64,000 nucleotides of DNA from CAZSMC01 sp964607755 (GTDB lineage Bacteria; Zhuqueibacterota; Zhuqueibacteria; Residuimicrobiales; Krinioviventaceae). The position numbers and the translations under genes were made by a program. Of this stretch, positions 1 through 8,578 are shown one piece after another. The notes below the pieces were generated by a model that searched no databases, had not been told where the DNA came from, and saw only the letters and a list, made by a program, of their open reading frames with translations. The stretch's first letter is position 1, and every line of letters starts with the position of its first letter. The DNA lies in the NCBI GenBank assembly GCA_964607755.1, contig CAZSMC010000006.1:1-64000 (forward strand). The letters are read 5' to 3'.

Positions 1-174
1 AAAACGATGAAATCCACTTAAAATTTAGTGGGTTGAATAAAACGGCCTTTAATAATACGAGGTTGCAGGGAGCACGAAACATTTTTTTATACTGATATAT
101 TCTCAATGCTTGTTAGGAAATTACGGATATAATCGTGAATTTAGTAATATATATTCTGGATCATCAGTATACTA

Positions 175-423
175 TTAAATGTTGACAAACTCTTCCACCG
201 GTACTTTTATCTCTGATTTTGCTTTCTTTCCAAAAGAATAAATCTCGTCAAACTGTTTTTCAATCTTTTTCAGAACTTTTGCTTGAAAATATTGTTCACC
301 GCAGTATTCGCATTCTTCACATGGTACATTATTCACCATAAAGTATTTACCATTGTGCTTGTAAAAATATTGAACTTTCTTTTGTTTAAAATTAATGTTT
401 CCACAAAAATTACATACTTTCAT
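175..423 (-). CDS. YgiT/MqsA-type zinc-finger protein, likely antitoxin
   Basis: An 82-residue protein with two CxxC pairs: CNFC at residues 4-7 and a second pair in the ECEYCGEQY segment. This spacing is typical of the zinc-binding N-terminal domain of YgiT/MqsA-type antitoxins. It lacks the C-terminal helix-turn-helix of full MqsA, so it belongs to the short form usually paired with a DUF4258 toxin. That partner lies immediately upstream, with its stop and this start overlapping in TAATG. The pairing is seen in sequence and known for the families. An antitoxin role is inferred, and the partner is broken, so this gene may be an orphan. Confidence 0.75.
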   Translation of the reverse strand: MKVCNFCGNINFKQKKVQYFYKHNGKYFMVNNVPCEECEYCGEQYFQAKVLKKIEKQFDEIYSFGKKAKSEIKVPVEEFVNI

Positions 424-736
424 TATTCACCTCGTTCATATGGGGTTTTAAAACGCGGTGGAGTTGGAATATACACGGTGATTATCACCAACCAATCTCC
501 TCTATTTCCGCAAACCACATGTATTGGTTTGCCTTCATCTGTAAAACCCCCTATTAAGCAACTTTCTCCTCTTCCGGTATCGTCATAATGTTCTAAATTT
601 TACCAGTTAATAATGCCTCTTCAACTTCTGCAATTACTAAATCATCATTTTGTCTCTCCGCATCACCATGTTGTGAAAAATAATATTCTTCTTTACCAAC
701 CTTTTCTCGTATCCATTCAATAGTAAACATTTTCAT
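423..736 (-). pseudogene. DUF4258 toxin-like gene, frameshifted
   Basis: Starting at the ATG at 736, the reading frame gives an N-terminal half with the SQHGDAER motif expected of DUF4258, then stops at a TAG at 593-595. In the next frame the sequence continues at once with LEHYDDTGRGESCLIGG, then HVV and IITVYIP, which are the conserved C-terminal motifs. One missing A in the plus-strand run at 595-597 explains the break. The restored product would be about 105 residues and ends overlapping the downstream zinc-finger gene. DUF4258 proteins are thought to be RelE-like toxins. The break could be real inactivation or an assembly error in a homopolymer. Confidence 0.75.
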
Positions 737-856
737 TACTTTTGCAAGTATTGTATTCTCCTGGGATTTATAGAATTTAGAAGATAAGATAATATATTTA
801 TTGAAACAAATAATTTTATGACTAGATACCTTGAAAAAATATTCATAATAGATTTT

Positions 857-3151
857 TTACTCCAACTCTTTGAACCGTTTCCTCAAATCATAAGGATCAT
901 CAAATCCCGGACGTAATTTTTCCATGCGGTTGATCACGCGTTGCGCGTTTTCTTTATCACGCATTATAATATAGCCATTGCATAAATTATAGTGCAGCTC
1001 AAAGTCATCAGGATTTTCCTGCACAGCTTTTTCCAAAAAATCCACACCTTGTTGCAGATGTCCGAACTTGAGCGCCAGCAAACCAGCCAACTTTTGCGTT
1101 TGGGGGGTCGAGTGTATGTTTTCGCACTGGCGCAAAAGTGAATAGGCTTTTTTATATTCTTTTTGCTGCATATACTTTTGTGCTTGCTGCAACAAGGCTT
1201 TATATGCTATTTGTTTTTGCGATTCATCCGATATGCGCGATTGACCTGTAGAGGCTGAAGCCTCTGTGTTGGTTAATTGCTGCAATTCGTTAGCAATTGC
1301 ATTTGCCTTTTCAGATTCTCCCAGCTTTTGATAAACCAGTGCCAGGCTCTTTAAAATCGCCGCATCCTGAGACGTTCGAGTTCTGGCTTTTTCAAGATAT
1401 GGAGCTGCATCTTTGAACTGTTGCGCCTTTGCTAATAATTGACCAGTCCATTTGACCAAAAACGGCGTTTCACCGTAATAGAGTCCTTTTTGCAGCACGC
1501 GGAGAGCCCGGTCATAGTCATGCATTTTAATGAGATTCTCGGCGGCGCGTTCATAAAATTCCAGCTCGAAGGGAATGGTATAATACAGAGCTTTGAATTC
1601 CTTAAAGGCTTTTTCATATTCACCCATTTTTTCATAATAGCTTCCCAGATGATAATGACCAACCTGCAGGGAATAATTGGGGTCGGTTAAAATTCGTACA
1701 GATAAGGATTCCGCTCTGGTTGTTGGATGATAATTCTGCAGCGCGTGGTTGGGAACATCTTTAGGTTGAAATGGCCAGCCGCCTTTTAGATAGTGAATAC
1801 TCAAGTTAGCTGATGCCGAATCAAGTTCTGTGATGCCCCAGTCCTGCTGATAAAAAGACGACGGTTTGATTCCATCTGTAGGCCATGAACCGGAAACAAA
1901 AGAATGCTGGCGCATGCTGTGCAGAAAAGCGTCTGCCATGCGAAAATAGCCATCGATGTTTGGATGCAAATGCTCGAGGACAAGCTCTTTGCCCACAATG
2001 CCGTGTGTGCTGTGCGATTCAAAGACCGATTTCATCGGCACGACCGGCGAATCAAATTCCTGAGCGGTTTCATGAATAATGGTGTTAAAATCTTCTGCCG
2101 CGCGAAATCTCAGCGCATCCAGGTCTTTGGCCATAGTCAGGGCAACTTTAGCGTCATCAAAATCGCCCTGCTGCAGTAATTTCTTACCGATCTCAAAGGC
2201 TCTGTCAGCCTTTGGAAATGTATCTGCCTTGACAGAAATGAACGGCGGCTGATCTTTAATATTGCTCACCAGCTCGCTGATGAGAACCGGGACATTTGCT
2301 TGTTCAGCTTTTTCATAAATGATACGCAGATTATCCCTGAATTGACGCAATCCCCGGTTGTAAAGCCGGCTTTTATAGGGAATCGTTTGTTCGGATACAA
2401 TACGCGCCATGAGCGTGTGACTTGGATCGACCTCTGGGTCGCCGTGCTGCATTTTACTGGCAGTTTTTTTGATCGTGCCGATAGCATCCCGAACCAGCAA
2501 AAATATTTTAAAACGCTTTAATTTCAAGTAAAACCGTATGATTGCAGGATTTTTCCCAAAAGATTCGACAGATCCGACACCCATAGCACCGTAAAATTCA
2601 TTATGACCGGCGTAAATCAACAGGGCGTCCGGTTGCTGTTTAAGTATTTCATCCATATAATCAAGCAGAGTGTAGCTGTTCACCGCGGACATGGACGTAT
2701 TGACAATTTCGATGTGCTTGTCAGGAAAAGCGTCGTTAAGGCGAATGTTGAGAATTCTGGAAAAAGCCAGATTATCTCCATAAGGAAAACCGGCTGCTGT
2801 TGAGCCGCCCAGAATAAAAATGCGGTATCCGTTCTCCGGCTTTTGTTTGAGGAATAGATCTTTGGATGGGGCTGGTACAGTATTTTGCATGTAAAAAAAC
2901 CGGTTGCCAACATCCGGGTTGCACATCTTGTAATGAGAGATTTGCGGTTCGGGACCGGTTATGAACAAGTCCAGATTGCCGCCATAATTGAACGCCCGCA
3001 AGATCAGCTCTAACAGAATGAGCAGAACAACCGGCGTGATGATGAGAATAAAAGTGAATACACGCTTTTTTTGCGGACTCAGATTTTCAGTATTTTGCTT
3101 TTTTTGTTTTTCTTGCTTTTTGTGTTTCTTTGGATTTTTTTGTTTTGACAT
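857..3151 (-). CDS. Membrane-anchored SGNH/GDSL hydrolase with C-terminal TPR repeats
   Basis: A 764-residue protein. The first 30 residues are rich in Lys and Gln and probably cytoplasmic. They are followed by one transmembrane helix (about 31-52) and an extracytoplasmic SGNH-type domain. Block I appears as GGSTAAG (about 115-121), block III as AGHNEFYG, and the terminal catalytic His as HLHPNIDGY. From about residue 480 to the end there are TPR-like helical repeats (for example YEKMGEYEKAFKEF). Proteins of this build are annotated as GDSL-family lipases/esterases or acyl-transfer enzymes on cell-surface polymers; the substrate cannot be told. It stands alone, with a 120-bp spacer to the frameshifted toxin gene and a 660-bp gap on its other side. 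The Shine-Dalgarno sequence is weak. Confidence 0.8.
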   Translation of the reverse strand: MSKQKNPKKHKKQEKQKKQNTENLSPQKKRVFTFILIITPVVLLILLELILRAFNYGGNLDLFITGPEPQISHYKMCNPDVGNRFFYMQNTVPAPSKDLFLKQKPENGYRIFILGGSTAAGFPYGDNLAFSRILNIRLNDAFPDKHIEIVNTSMSAVNSYTLLDYMDEILKQQPDALLIYAGHNEFYGAMGVGSVESFGKNPAIIRFYLKLKRFKIFLLVRDAIGTIKKTASKMQHGDPEVDPSHTLMARIVSEQTIPYKSRLYNRGLRQFRDNLRIIYEKAEQANVPVLISELVSNIKDQPPFISVKADTFPKADRAFEIGKKLLQQGDFDDAKVALTMAKDLDALRFRAAEDFNTIIHETAQEFDSPVVPMKSVFESHSTHGIVGKELVLEHLHPNIDGYFRMADAFLHSMRQHSFVSGSWPTDGIKPSSFYQQDWGITELDSASANLSIHYLKGGWPFQPKDVPNHALQNYHPTTRAESLSVRILTDPNYSLQVGHYHLGSYYEKMGEYEKAFKEFKALYYTIPFELEFYERAAENLIKMHDYDRALRVLQKGLYYGETPFLVKWTGQLLAKAQQFKDAAPYLEKARTRTSQDAAILKSLALVYQKLGESEKANAIANELQQLTNTEASASTGQSRISDESQKQIAYKALLQQAQKYMQQKEYKKAYSLLRQCENIHSTPQTQKLAGLLALKFGHLQQGVDFLEKAVQENPDDFELHYNLCNGYIIMRDKENAQRVINRMEKLRPGFDDPYDLRKRFKELE

Positions 3152-3754
3152 AACTCGATTTTACCATCATTTGTTAACAGAAAATTTGATTATTGTGCAG
3201 CCTCCAAGATACTATCTTTCAAAACCCATACTTTTTAAATTTCTTCGATATGTTGCAGGGTTCATAATTTAACGCAGAGTTTGCCAAGTACGCAGAGGAT
3301 TCGCAGAGAAAAACGAGCGCTATTTAATTGTCGATATCATTATCGATCTTGATATTAACCGCTGTATTCCGAATAACTGCACACTTTTAATCTTGTTGTA
3401 AATATCTAATTTATAATTTTTGCACATCACAAAATAACCAAGATCGTTTTGACATTATTATGAAAAAAAGTTTAGAAATATTTTCCTCTGCGCATTTTTG
3501 CGACCTCAGCGATCTCCACGTTGAAATAAATTGAATAAAAGAATTAAAGAAACCTCAAATTGATATGGATTTAATAAAACATCTTTCAATAAGATACAAA
3601 ACTCAAAGTATATCCTACCGGCTTGAACTTGCCTCCTTTATCCAATAAATTTTGTATACATTTTTTTAATATTTTGTTCCTTGGTATCTTGGCTAATAAA
3701 TTTCAAAATCAAATTATAATTTAATAAAATAATTTAAATTGAAAAGGGTAAAAT
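3152..3754. other. Intergenic stretch, AT-rich
   Basis: No supportable gene over about 600 bp. It holds two arms of a degenerate repeat (entered separately at 3271-3523). The rest is AT-rich sequence without recognisable structure. Confidence 0.6.
3271..3523. repeat. Pair of inverted degenerate ACGCAGAG-type repeats
   Basis: The left arm (3271-3312) reads AACGCAGAG, then CGCAGAGG, then TCGCAGAG on the plus strand. The right arm (about 3484-3523) reads the same kind of units on the minus strand (AACG..GAGATCGC, GGTCGC, GCGCAGAGG). The arms are about 170 bp apart. Dispersed intergenic repeats of this kind are common in environmental bacterial genomes; no transposase is present here. Confidence 0.5.
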
Positions 3755-3788
3755 AAAAAACCCCGGAAAGTTAAACTCTCCGGGGTTT
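3755..3788 (-). terminator. Rho-independent terminator of the CBM9-like gene
   Basis: A perfect CCCCGGA / TCCGGGG stem (3761-3767 with 3782-3788 region) with an 11-base loop, followed on the minus strand by a U run. It lies 23 bp downstream of the stop codon at 3811. Confidence 0.85.
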
Positions 3789-3810
3789 TGGATCGTTTTC
3801 ACGAAAAATA

Positions 3811-5472
3811 TTATTTCATGAGCGTCATCTTTTTAGTGAGTTGGTTTTCACCATTGTTCAGTTTATAGAAGTAGATACCGCTGGTCATGTTATGAGCGTC
3901 AAAAGTGACAGTGTACTGACCGGCAGGTTTGACCTCGTCAACCAGACGGGCAACTTCTTTGCCCAACAAATCATACACAGCCAGAGTGACTTTGCTCTGT
4001 TTCGGCACAGTATAAGTGATGTTTGTGCTCGGGTTGAACGGATTCGGATAATTCTGCGACAACTCGTACGTGTTCACTAAAGCTCTCGACGGCTCTTCTT
4101 CAACAGTATTGACAAAAGCAGGTACAAGAACACAAGTGCCAAACATGCTGGCATCATTCCATTCCGGCTCGCTCGGAGCCCACCAGCGATAGACCGTACG
4201 GTTCGGAGTGACATCCGGATCATCGCAGTCATTCAATTGCCAGTCAAAACCAAAGTCCATACCTACCGGGATTTGCATGTCTTCCAATGGAATCGATGCT
4301 TCAACATCCCAGCCCCTTTCGGTTTCAATGACAACATATTCTGTGGTTTCCTTGTTCCAGCCCCAGTCAGCGCCAGTGCCATAACCAGCATCGATCGATT
4401 CCGATCCTTCCTGGCCGAGGTTGAAACGAATCTGAATGTCATCGTATCCGTCATAAGGTGCCGTGTCGCTGTTGTCACCGTCAAAATAGAGTTCAACGCT
4501 GTCATACTCCCAGTTTTCGCTTTCGTCTTCAGCATAGTCGTACCAGTCATCCCACATTCTGAGATAGTAGTAGAAATTGTCATCATCCCATTTCACCCAT
4601 CCCCAGTTGCGGCAATCTTCCCAGCCCCAGACGTGTTCATAGAGATCCATGCTTGCATCAAGTCTGCTGCCGGAGATTTCAACGGCATCGTCCCATTCGT
4701 CGGCTGCCATTTCGCCGTCGATTGTGGGCGCTGAGCCTTTGGGGATTTCCAGAAAATCTTTCAGCACGCGATTGTTATCCAGCAGAGCGGTGCCAAACAG
4801 GTTCGCGTGTATCCATTCGTTATTGTCATTTGACCACCAGCGGTACATGTTTTCCCGCAATGCTTCTTCGTCATCTGCATCGTTGATCTGGGCGTCAAAA
4901 CCGAACAATTCACCGGGGATTAACTGGAGGTCTAGCAGGGGAATAGCCGCTTCGAGGTTCCACCCATAATCAGTTGGTATAACCACGTAATCGATACCAT
5001 CACTAATGAAACCCCAGTTAGTACTGTTGCCATAACCAAGGTCAATTTCGTCAGTTGTTGTCTCGCCGACATTGAACCGCATCTGGATGTCATCATAGCC
5101 GTCGTAATCCTCAAAAGTTTTGCTATTATCAGCGTCAAAATAGAGTTCGACGCCATCGTATTGATAGTCAGCGCCTTCAACGAGATAGTCATCCTGTACA
5201 TAAAGCCAAAGATAAAGATATTCATCGTCGAACATCATACGCAAACTGCCAAAGAGATCGAACCAGTCAAAGGGCAGTTCGGCATCTCCGGCATCCATGG
5301 TGATGCACAATGTTTCACCGACATAATTCCATGCCAGCGTGTCCAGCTCACCATCGATGACAGGGGGAATAGACGTTTTCGGAACAACAAGAATACTGTC
5401 CTGGTTCATTTGCGCGAATGAAAAGCCTGTCAATAGCAAAAGAATTAAAAGTGGTAGGAATAATTTTTTCAT
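3811..5472 (-). CDS. Secreted protein with two CBM9-like domains and a T9SS sorting tail
   Basis: The start at 5472 (MKKLFLP) is chosen because it is followed by a clean signal peptide ending near FSFA and preceded by an AGGAGAG Shine-Dalgarno; an in-frame start 27 bp upstream would add a non-signal extension. Two tandem units of about 210 residues each begin with an IDGE..WD/LAW motif, continue through a YDG/FDGDNS acidic segment and an RFN strand, and end in an FDxQxND motif. They match family 9 carbohydrate-binding or DOMON-like domains. The last 85 residues are a type A T9SS sorting domain (NYPNPFNPS, then SGIYFYKL). No catalytic domain is visible, so it is probably a surface glycan-binding protein. 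Strong terminator downstream; monocistronic. Confidence 0.85.
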   Translation of the reverse strand: MKKLFLPLLILLLLTGFSFAQMNQDSILVVPKTSIPPVIDGELDTLAWNYVGETLCITMDAGDAELPFDWFDLFGSLRMMFDDEYLYLWLYVQDDYLVEGADYQYDGVELYFDADNSKTFEDYDGYDDIQMRFNVGETTTDEIDLGYGNSTNWGFISDGIDYVVIPTDYGWNLEAAIPLLDLQLIPGELFGFDAQINDADDEEALRENMYRWWSNDNNEWIHANLFGTALLDNNRVLKDFLEIPKGSAPTIDGEMAADEWDDAVEISGSRLDASMDLYEHVWGWEDCRNWGWVKWDDDNFYYYLRMWDDWYDYAEDESENWEYDSVELYFDGDNSDTAPYDGYDDIQIRFNLGQEGSESIDAGYGTGADWGWNKETTEYVVIETERGWDVEASIPLEDMQIPVGMDFGFDWQLNDCDDPDVTPNRTVYRWWAPSEPEWNDASMFGTCVLVPAFVNTVEEEPSRALVNTYELSQNYPNPFNPSTNITYTVPKQSKVTLAVYDLLGKEVARLVDEVKPAGQYTVTFDAHNMTSGIYFYKLNNGENQLTKKMTLMK

Positions 5473-6211
5473 TTTACTCTCCTTTAAAAAAGGTTCCACA
5501 TGTTAATTAATTATTTCTGGTCCGGTCCATTCCATAGTTTTTCCTTCTCAATTCCATTCCATTCAAGTCGTTAACTTTGCCACAAAAAACGGCAAAGTAA
5601 TGTGCTATCGGTTTATGACACTTTACGGCTCTCACCTCCTTTCGTTAAAAGAACCTGATTCTTTGAATTAATGTGACCTTTTCGCTGAATTCGTTAACCA
5701 GTACCATTCTCACTTTCGGGTCGGAGCTTGCCATGTAACAGGTAGACATTAAAACGTTGTTCAAAGAAAACTACTGCTTTCACTAACCATAGCTGATTCG
5801 GAGCTTTTCATAAAAATAATTAAAATGCTGACACTCGATATGCTTTAGATTGGATAATAAAATAATGCAACTTTAATAATAAGATAAATTTTCTATTCCT
5901 TAATGTCAATAATAATTTTACATTTCTTTACACATTTTTAACATCGGTAATATTTTGTAATTAATTATTTTACAATCAAGACTTTTCGAATTAGAGAGGA
6001 AAAGAAAGTCTCAGAAAATGCACTATGTTTTAAAATTGAAGATCAGGTTGATGGATCGTCCTCAAAATGAGCTGCTGAAATTATATAGAACGGAGAACGC
6101 AAAACAAAGACCCTTAAAACCATTTTTCTCGGCCATCATTGCGGTTTATAAAATAAAATATTCTCTATCAGAAAAACCGGATGTTCGCTAAATCGTAATT
6201 TCGTGCCAAAT
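5473..6211. other. 740-bp intergenic region, possible tiny leader ORF
   Basis: No gene of normal size. Just upstream of the CBM9-like gene on the minus strand there is a 10-codon reading frame (5535 down to 5503, MEWTGPEIIN) preceded by GAGAAGG at good spacing, and further upstream a strong AAGGAGGTGAGA ribosome-site-like sequence without a following frame. These may be parts of a long 5' leader or chance. The remainder is AT-rich. Confidence 0.4.
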
Positions 6212-6568
6212 TTACTCCATTTCCCTGTCCTGTTCTTGCTGAATCAGAATATTCAATGCCATCAGCAACAGCAAGTCGAAAGCCAGACCGATTAATGCGC
6301 TAAATTGTTCTTTATAAAAAACAAACACCTGTGTAAGGAAAACGGACACCAGCACCGAGCGCTCGAACAACTTGAACGCCAAAAGCCGGGATTTTCGAAT
6401 GACCCACACACCCCAGAGCACAAATGCAGCGGATAAAAACGAGGAAAACAATTTGGCCCAATCCGTAAAATCCCTCGTTCCGCCGATCCTCGGCGGAATG
6501 CAGACCGGCCCTCCCACGTCCTGGTCAATTATCGGCTGCAGCCAGGAACAATAGAAACGAACGGGCAA
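6212..6568 (-). CDS. Small hydrophobic membrane protein, N-terminus doubtful
   Basis: From about residue 34 onward (DFTDWAKLF to the C-terminal QQEQDREME) the protein looks real, with three hydrophobic helices and a charged tail. The first 33 residues are read through a palindromic repeat (6478-6498) and contain a CIPPRIGG segment encoded by it, so the true start has probably been lost or lies inside. I do not recognise a named family. It may be a 5'-truncated gene whose beginning was replaced by repeat DNA. Confidence 0.4.
   Translation of the reverse strand: MPVRFYCSWLQPIIDQDVGGPVCIPPRIGGTRDFTDWAKLFSSFLSAAFVLWGVWVIRKSRLLAFKLFERSVLVSVFLTQVFVFYKEQFSALIGLAFDLLLLMALNILIQQEQDREME
6478..6498. 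repeat. REP-like palindrome
   Basis: TTCCGCCGA-TCC-TCGGCGGAA, a perfect 9-bp inverted repeat with a 3-base loop. It overlaps the doubtful start of the small membrane protein. A degenerate relative (CCCCGCCGATTTTCGC) occurs near 6785. Confidence 0.7.
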
Positions 6569-6576
6569 TATTCTTT

Positions 6577-6633
6577 GGGGCTAAAGCCCCTGGAGGTGGG
6601 AAGCTGATCTGATCCACGCGCTAAAACGCGTGG
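6577..6633. repeat. Two adjacent short palindromes
   Basis: GGGGCTAAAGCCCC at 6577-6590 and CCACGCGCTAAAACGCGTGG at 6614-6633. Both share a central CTAAA and belong to the type of short intergenic palindromes that occur dispersed in many environmental genomes. Confidence 0.7.
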
Positions 6634-7147
6634 CTATGAACGGCTATGAGAATGCAGGAGAAATCGAGTGTCAATCTCGTTCCGGGCTTTTGACTGAAAA
6701 TGCTTGCCAAATGGTTAATCTCGTCTCCAGGCCTCTGGCTGGGGACCCGCCGAATCTCTCCTTCCATCGCTCATTAGTCCCTCGCCCCGCCGATTTTCGC
6801 TGGCTCCCCCGGAGGACTTGAAACTAGCGGCACGAGAGCAATCATGATAAATCCGGACCCTAAAGGGGCACTTGTGGTTTTTGAGTTTTGGCTATAAATA
6901 TACCGTCTATGACGGGACGGGTACTGGGAAAGTTTGATTCAGAAAATTCCAGACAAAACCAGATAGTCATTTCCAAAACTTTGAGTAAAAATTGCTGATG
7001 TTGTTAATTGACCCGTTAGGGTCAATATATTTATAGCATACTTTTGATCACTCGGCAAATTCCTGCTGAGCGACCAGAACCAGAAACATCTAAATTGTAA
7101 GCCACAAGTTGAATCTCGTCACGCTGCATCAGCGGATCGAATGTAGA
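6634..7147. other. Repeat-rich intergenic stretch with gene debris
   Basis: No intact gene. It contains a perfect TTGACCC-GTTA-GGGTCAA palindrome at 7008-7025. Between about 7030 and 7140 the minus strand has a short open stretch (LMQRDEIQLVAYNLDVSG) that directly follows the decayed GH9 gene and may be debris of another gene. I cannot assign it. Confidence 0.45.
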
Positions 7148-8269
7148 TTAATATTCATTAGCGACTTTGGTATACCACAGACTTTCAAAATCGTCCTCTT
7201 TGCCTTGCGCGCAATAAACCTGATTATCAGTCATGGTCGAGGCGTCGCCAAGCAGCACGTATTGGCGTAAAGTGGGGCAGATAATTCTATGATACAATCG
7301 GCCAAGATTTTTGTACCCACCCAGTATCGACAACACGCCATGCTCAACTTGCTGCAGTACATCGGGCTGGCCATCCGGATGATGAATTTCAACAACCTGT
7401 CGCTTTTGGTCGATGAGCGTTTGGTCCCAATTTACACTAAATTCTTCAAAAGCCAGCGAAAGCATATATACCGTTCCGGCCTGAGATTCGACCCGCAGAT
7501 CGTAATCGCCGGCATCGTGCCAGCCACCGGCATTGAGTCCGGGCACATGCTCAAGTTCGTCGTAATGAGTTAACGTAGAACTGCCCTGGCTGTAGCCGTC
7601 AAAATGATTGATATTGGTCGGCGCCATCAACGCATCGTCCATATGACACATACCGTGCCAGACCCGGTATTTTTCATTCACACGCGTGTGACACATTTGC
7701 ACGGGCAGGAAATACTCCAGCGTCGGCTGCCACACGTGCCGCTGATAAACATCCGAACTGATTTGAAAAGGATTGCTCTGGTTATCACCATATTGGATAA
7801 AATACATGCCCTGTTGCGAAATGCCGGTAAAATCAAAAATCACATATTTATAGCGTAAAAACTGCCCCACTCTTCCTGCATCGCTGTTTTGACGGTTTCA
7901 GCATCACTATCGTCACTCAATCGCTTGAGCGTGGCCGTTTGAATATTCATGTCATCCTTATCCAGTTCAATGACAGCACGTTTCTGCTGGTCCGGGTGAA
8001 AACCCACCTGCGAAACGTGAATGACCGGCTCATATTGCCAATTCGGAATGACGTGCGGCTTGACGTTCCATTCTATAGCACCCTGTGTTGCGCCCGCCGG
8101 AATCAGGGAACGGACGACAAACCAGCCGTTATTATGATTGCCGCGGCCATCTATTAAAAGCAGGTTCTTGTTCGTTAATTTTCAAATTTTGCTGCGACTA
8201 AAGGGGAACAGCTAAAATGAGAAAGAACATGCCAAAATACTTCCATTCCGAAATGTTTTGTATTGTCAT
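7148..8269 (-). pseudogene. Decayed GH9-type glycoside hydrolase
   Basis: A strong AAAGGAG site and an ATG at 8269 open a 23-residue signal peptide. It ends at an in-frame TAG (8198-8200), after which the frame continues as SQQNLKINEQE. After another frame change the sequence reads LLLIDGRGNHNNGWFVVRSL and VSQVGFHPDQQ, the Ig-like domain preceding GH9 catalytic domains. A third shift in the GGGG/TTTTT tract near 7857-7868 leads into the main open segment (7148-7870), with NPFQISSDVY, LPVQMCH and the GH9 motif GGWHDAGDYD, which carries the catalytic-base Asp. The Ig-domain lead-in seems deleted and the C-terminal half of the catalytic domain is missing. Several independent lesions make this a true pseudogene. 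Confidence 0.85.
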
Positions 8270-8535
8270 GTTTTCTCCTTTCGTATTCCATATCTCTAAA
8301 GTTGTTTTTAATAAATTTAGTACAAATTTTTCGAATCACAAGTAAACAAATGTCATGCATTTGTAATCCTCAGAGACAAGATCAGACTATATTTTTTCAG
8401 AGCGAATTTATTGAATCTTCATTAACAAACCTGGGTAAATCTATGGTCAATTTAAAAGTATAAAAAATTTGCAGGAGGATAGCAACGCTATTTTGAACAA
8501 TATTTTATGTGAGGAGGGAAACGTTTTCGTCAACA
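8270..8535. other. Intergenic, nothing recognised
   Basis: AT-rich spacer between the decayed GH9 gene and the hairpin downstream of the radical SAM gene. I see no gene and no clear structure in it. Confidence 0.5.
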
Positions 8536-8568
8536 CATCCTGGCACATGCCGGACATATGCCAGGATG
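8536..8568 (-). terminator. Hairpin downstream of the radical SAM gene
   Basis: A perfect 10-bp inverted repeat, CATCCTGGCA / TGCCAGGATG, with a 13-base loop, 11 bp past the stop of the radical SAM gene. No clear U run follows, so it may be a weak or factor-assisted terminator, or an mRNA-end stabiliser. Confidence 0.5.
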
Positions 8569-8578
8569 AGGTATCGCC

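Noticed and set aside
6481..6821. Palindrome cluster as a CRISPR array
   Set aside because: The units are different palindromes without regular spacing or spacers, and no cas gene is present.
8198..8200. In-frame TAG after the GH9 signal peptide as a pyrrolysine or readthrough codon, given the MttB genes nearby
   Set aside because: The same gene has several frameshifts and a deletion, and none of the three MttB genes in the window contains an in-frame TAG. Ordinary decay explains it.
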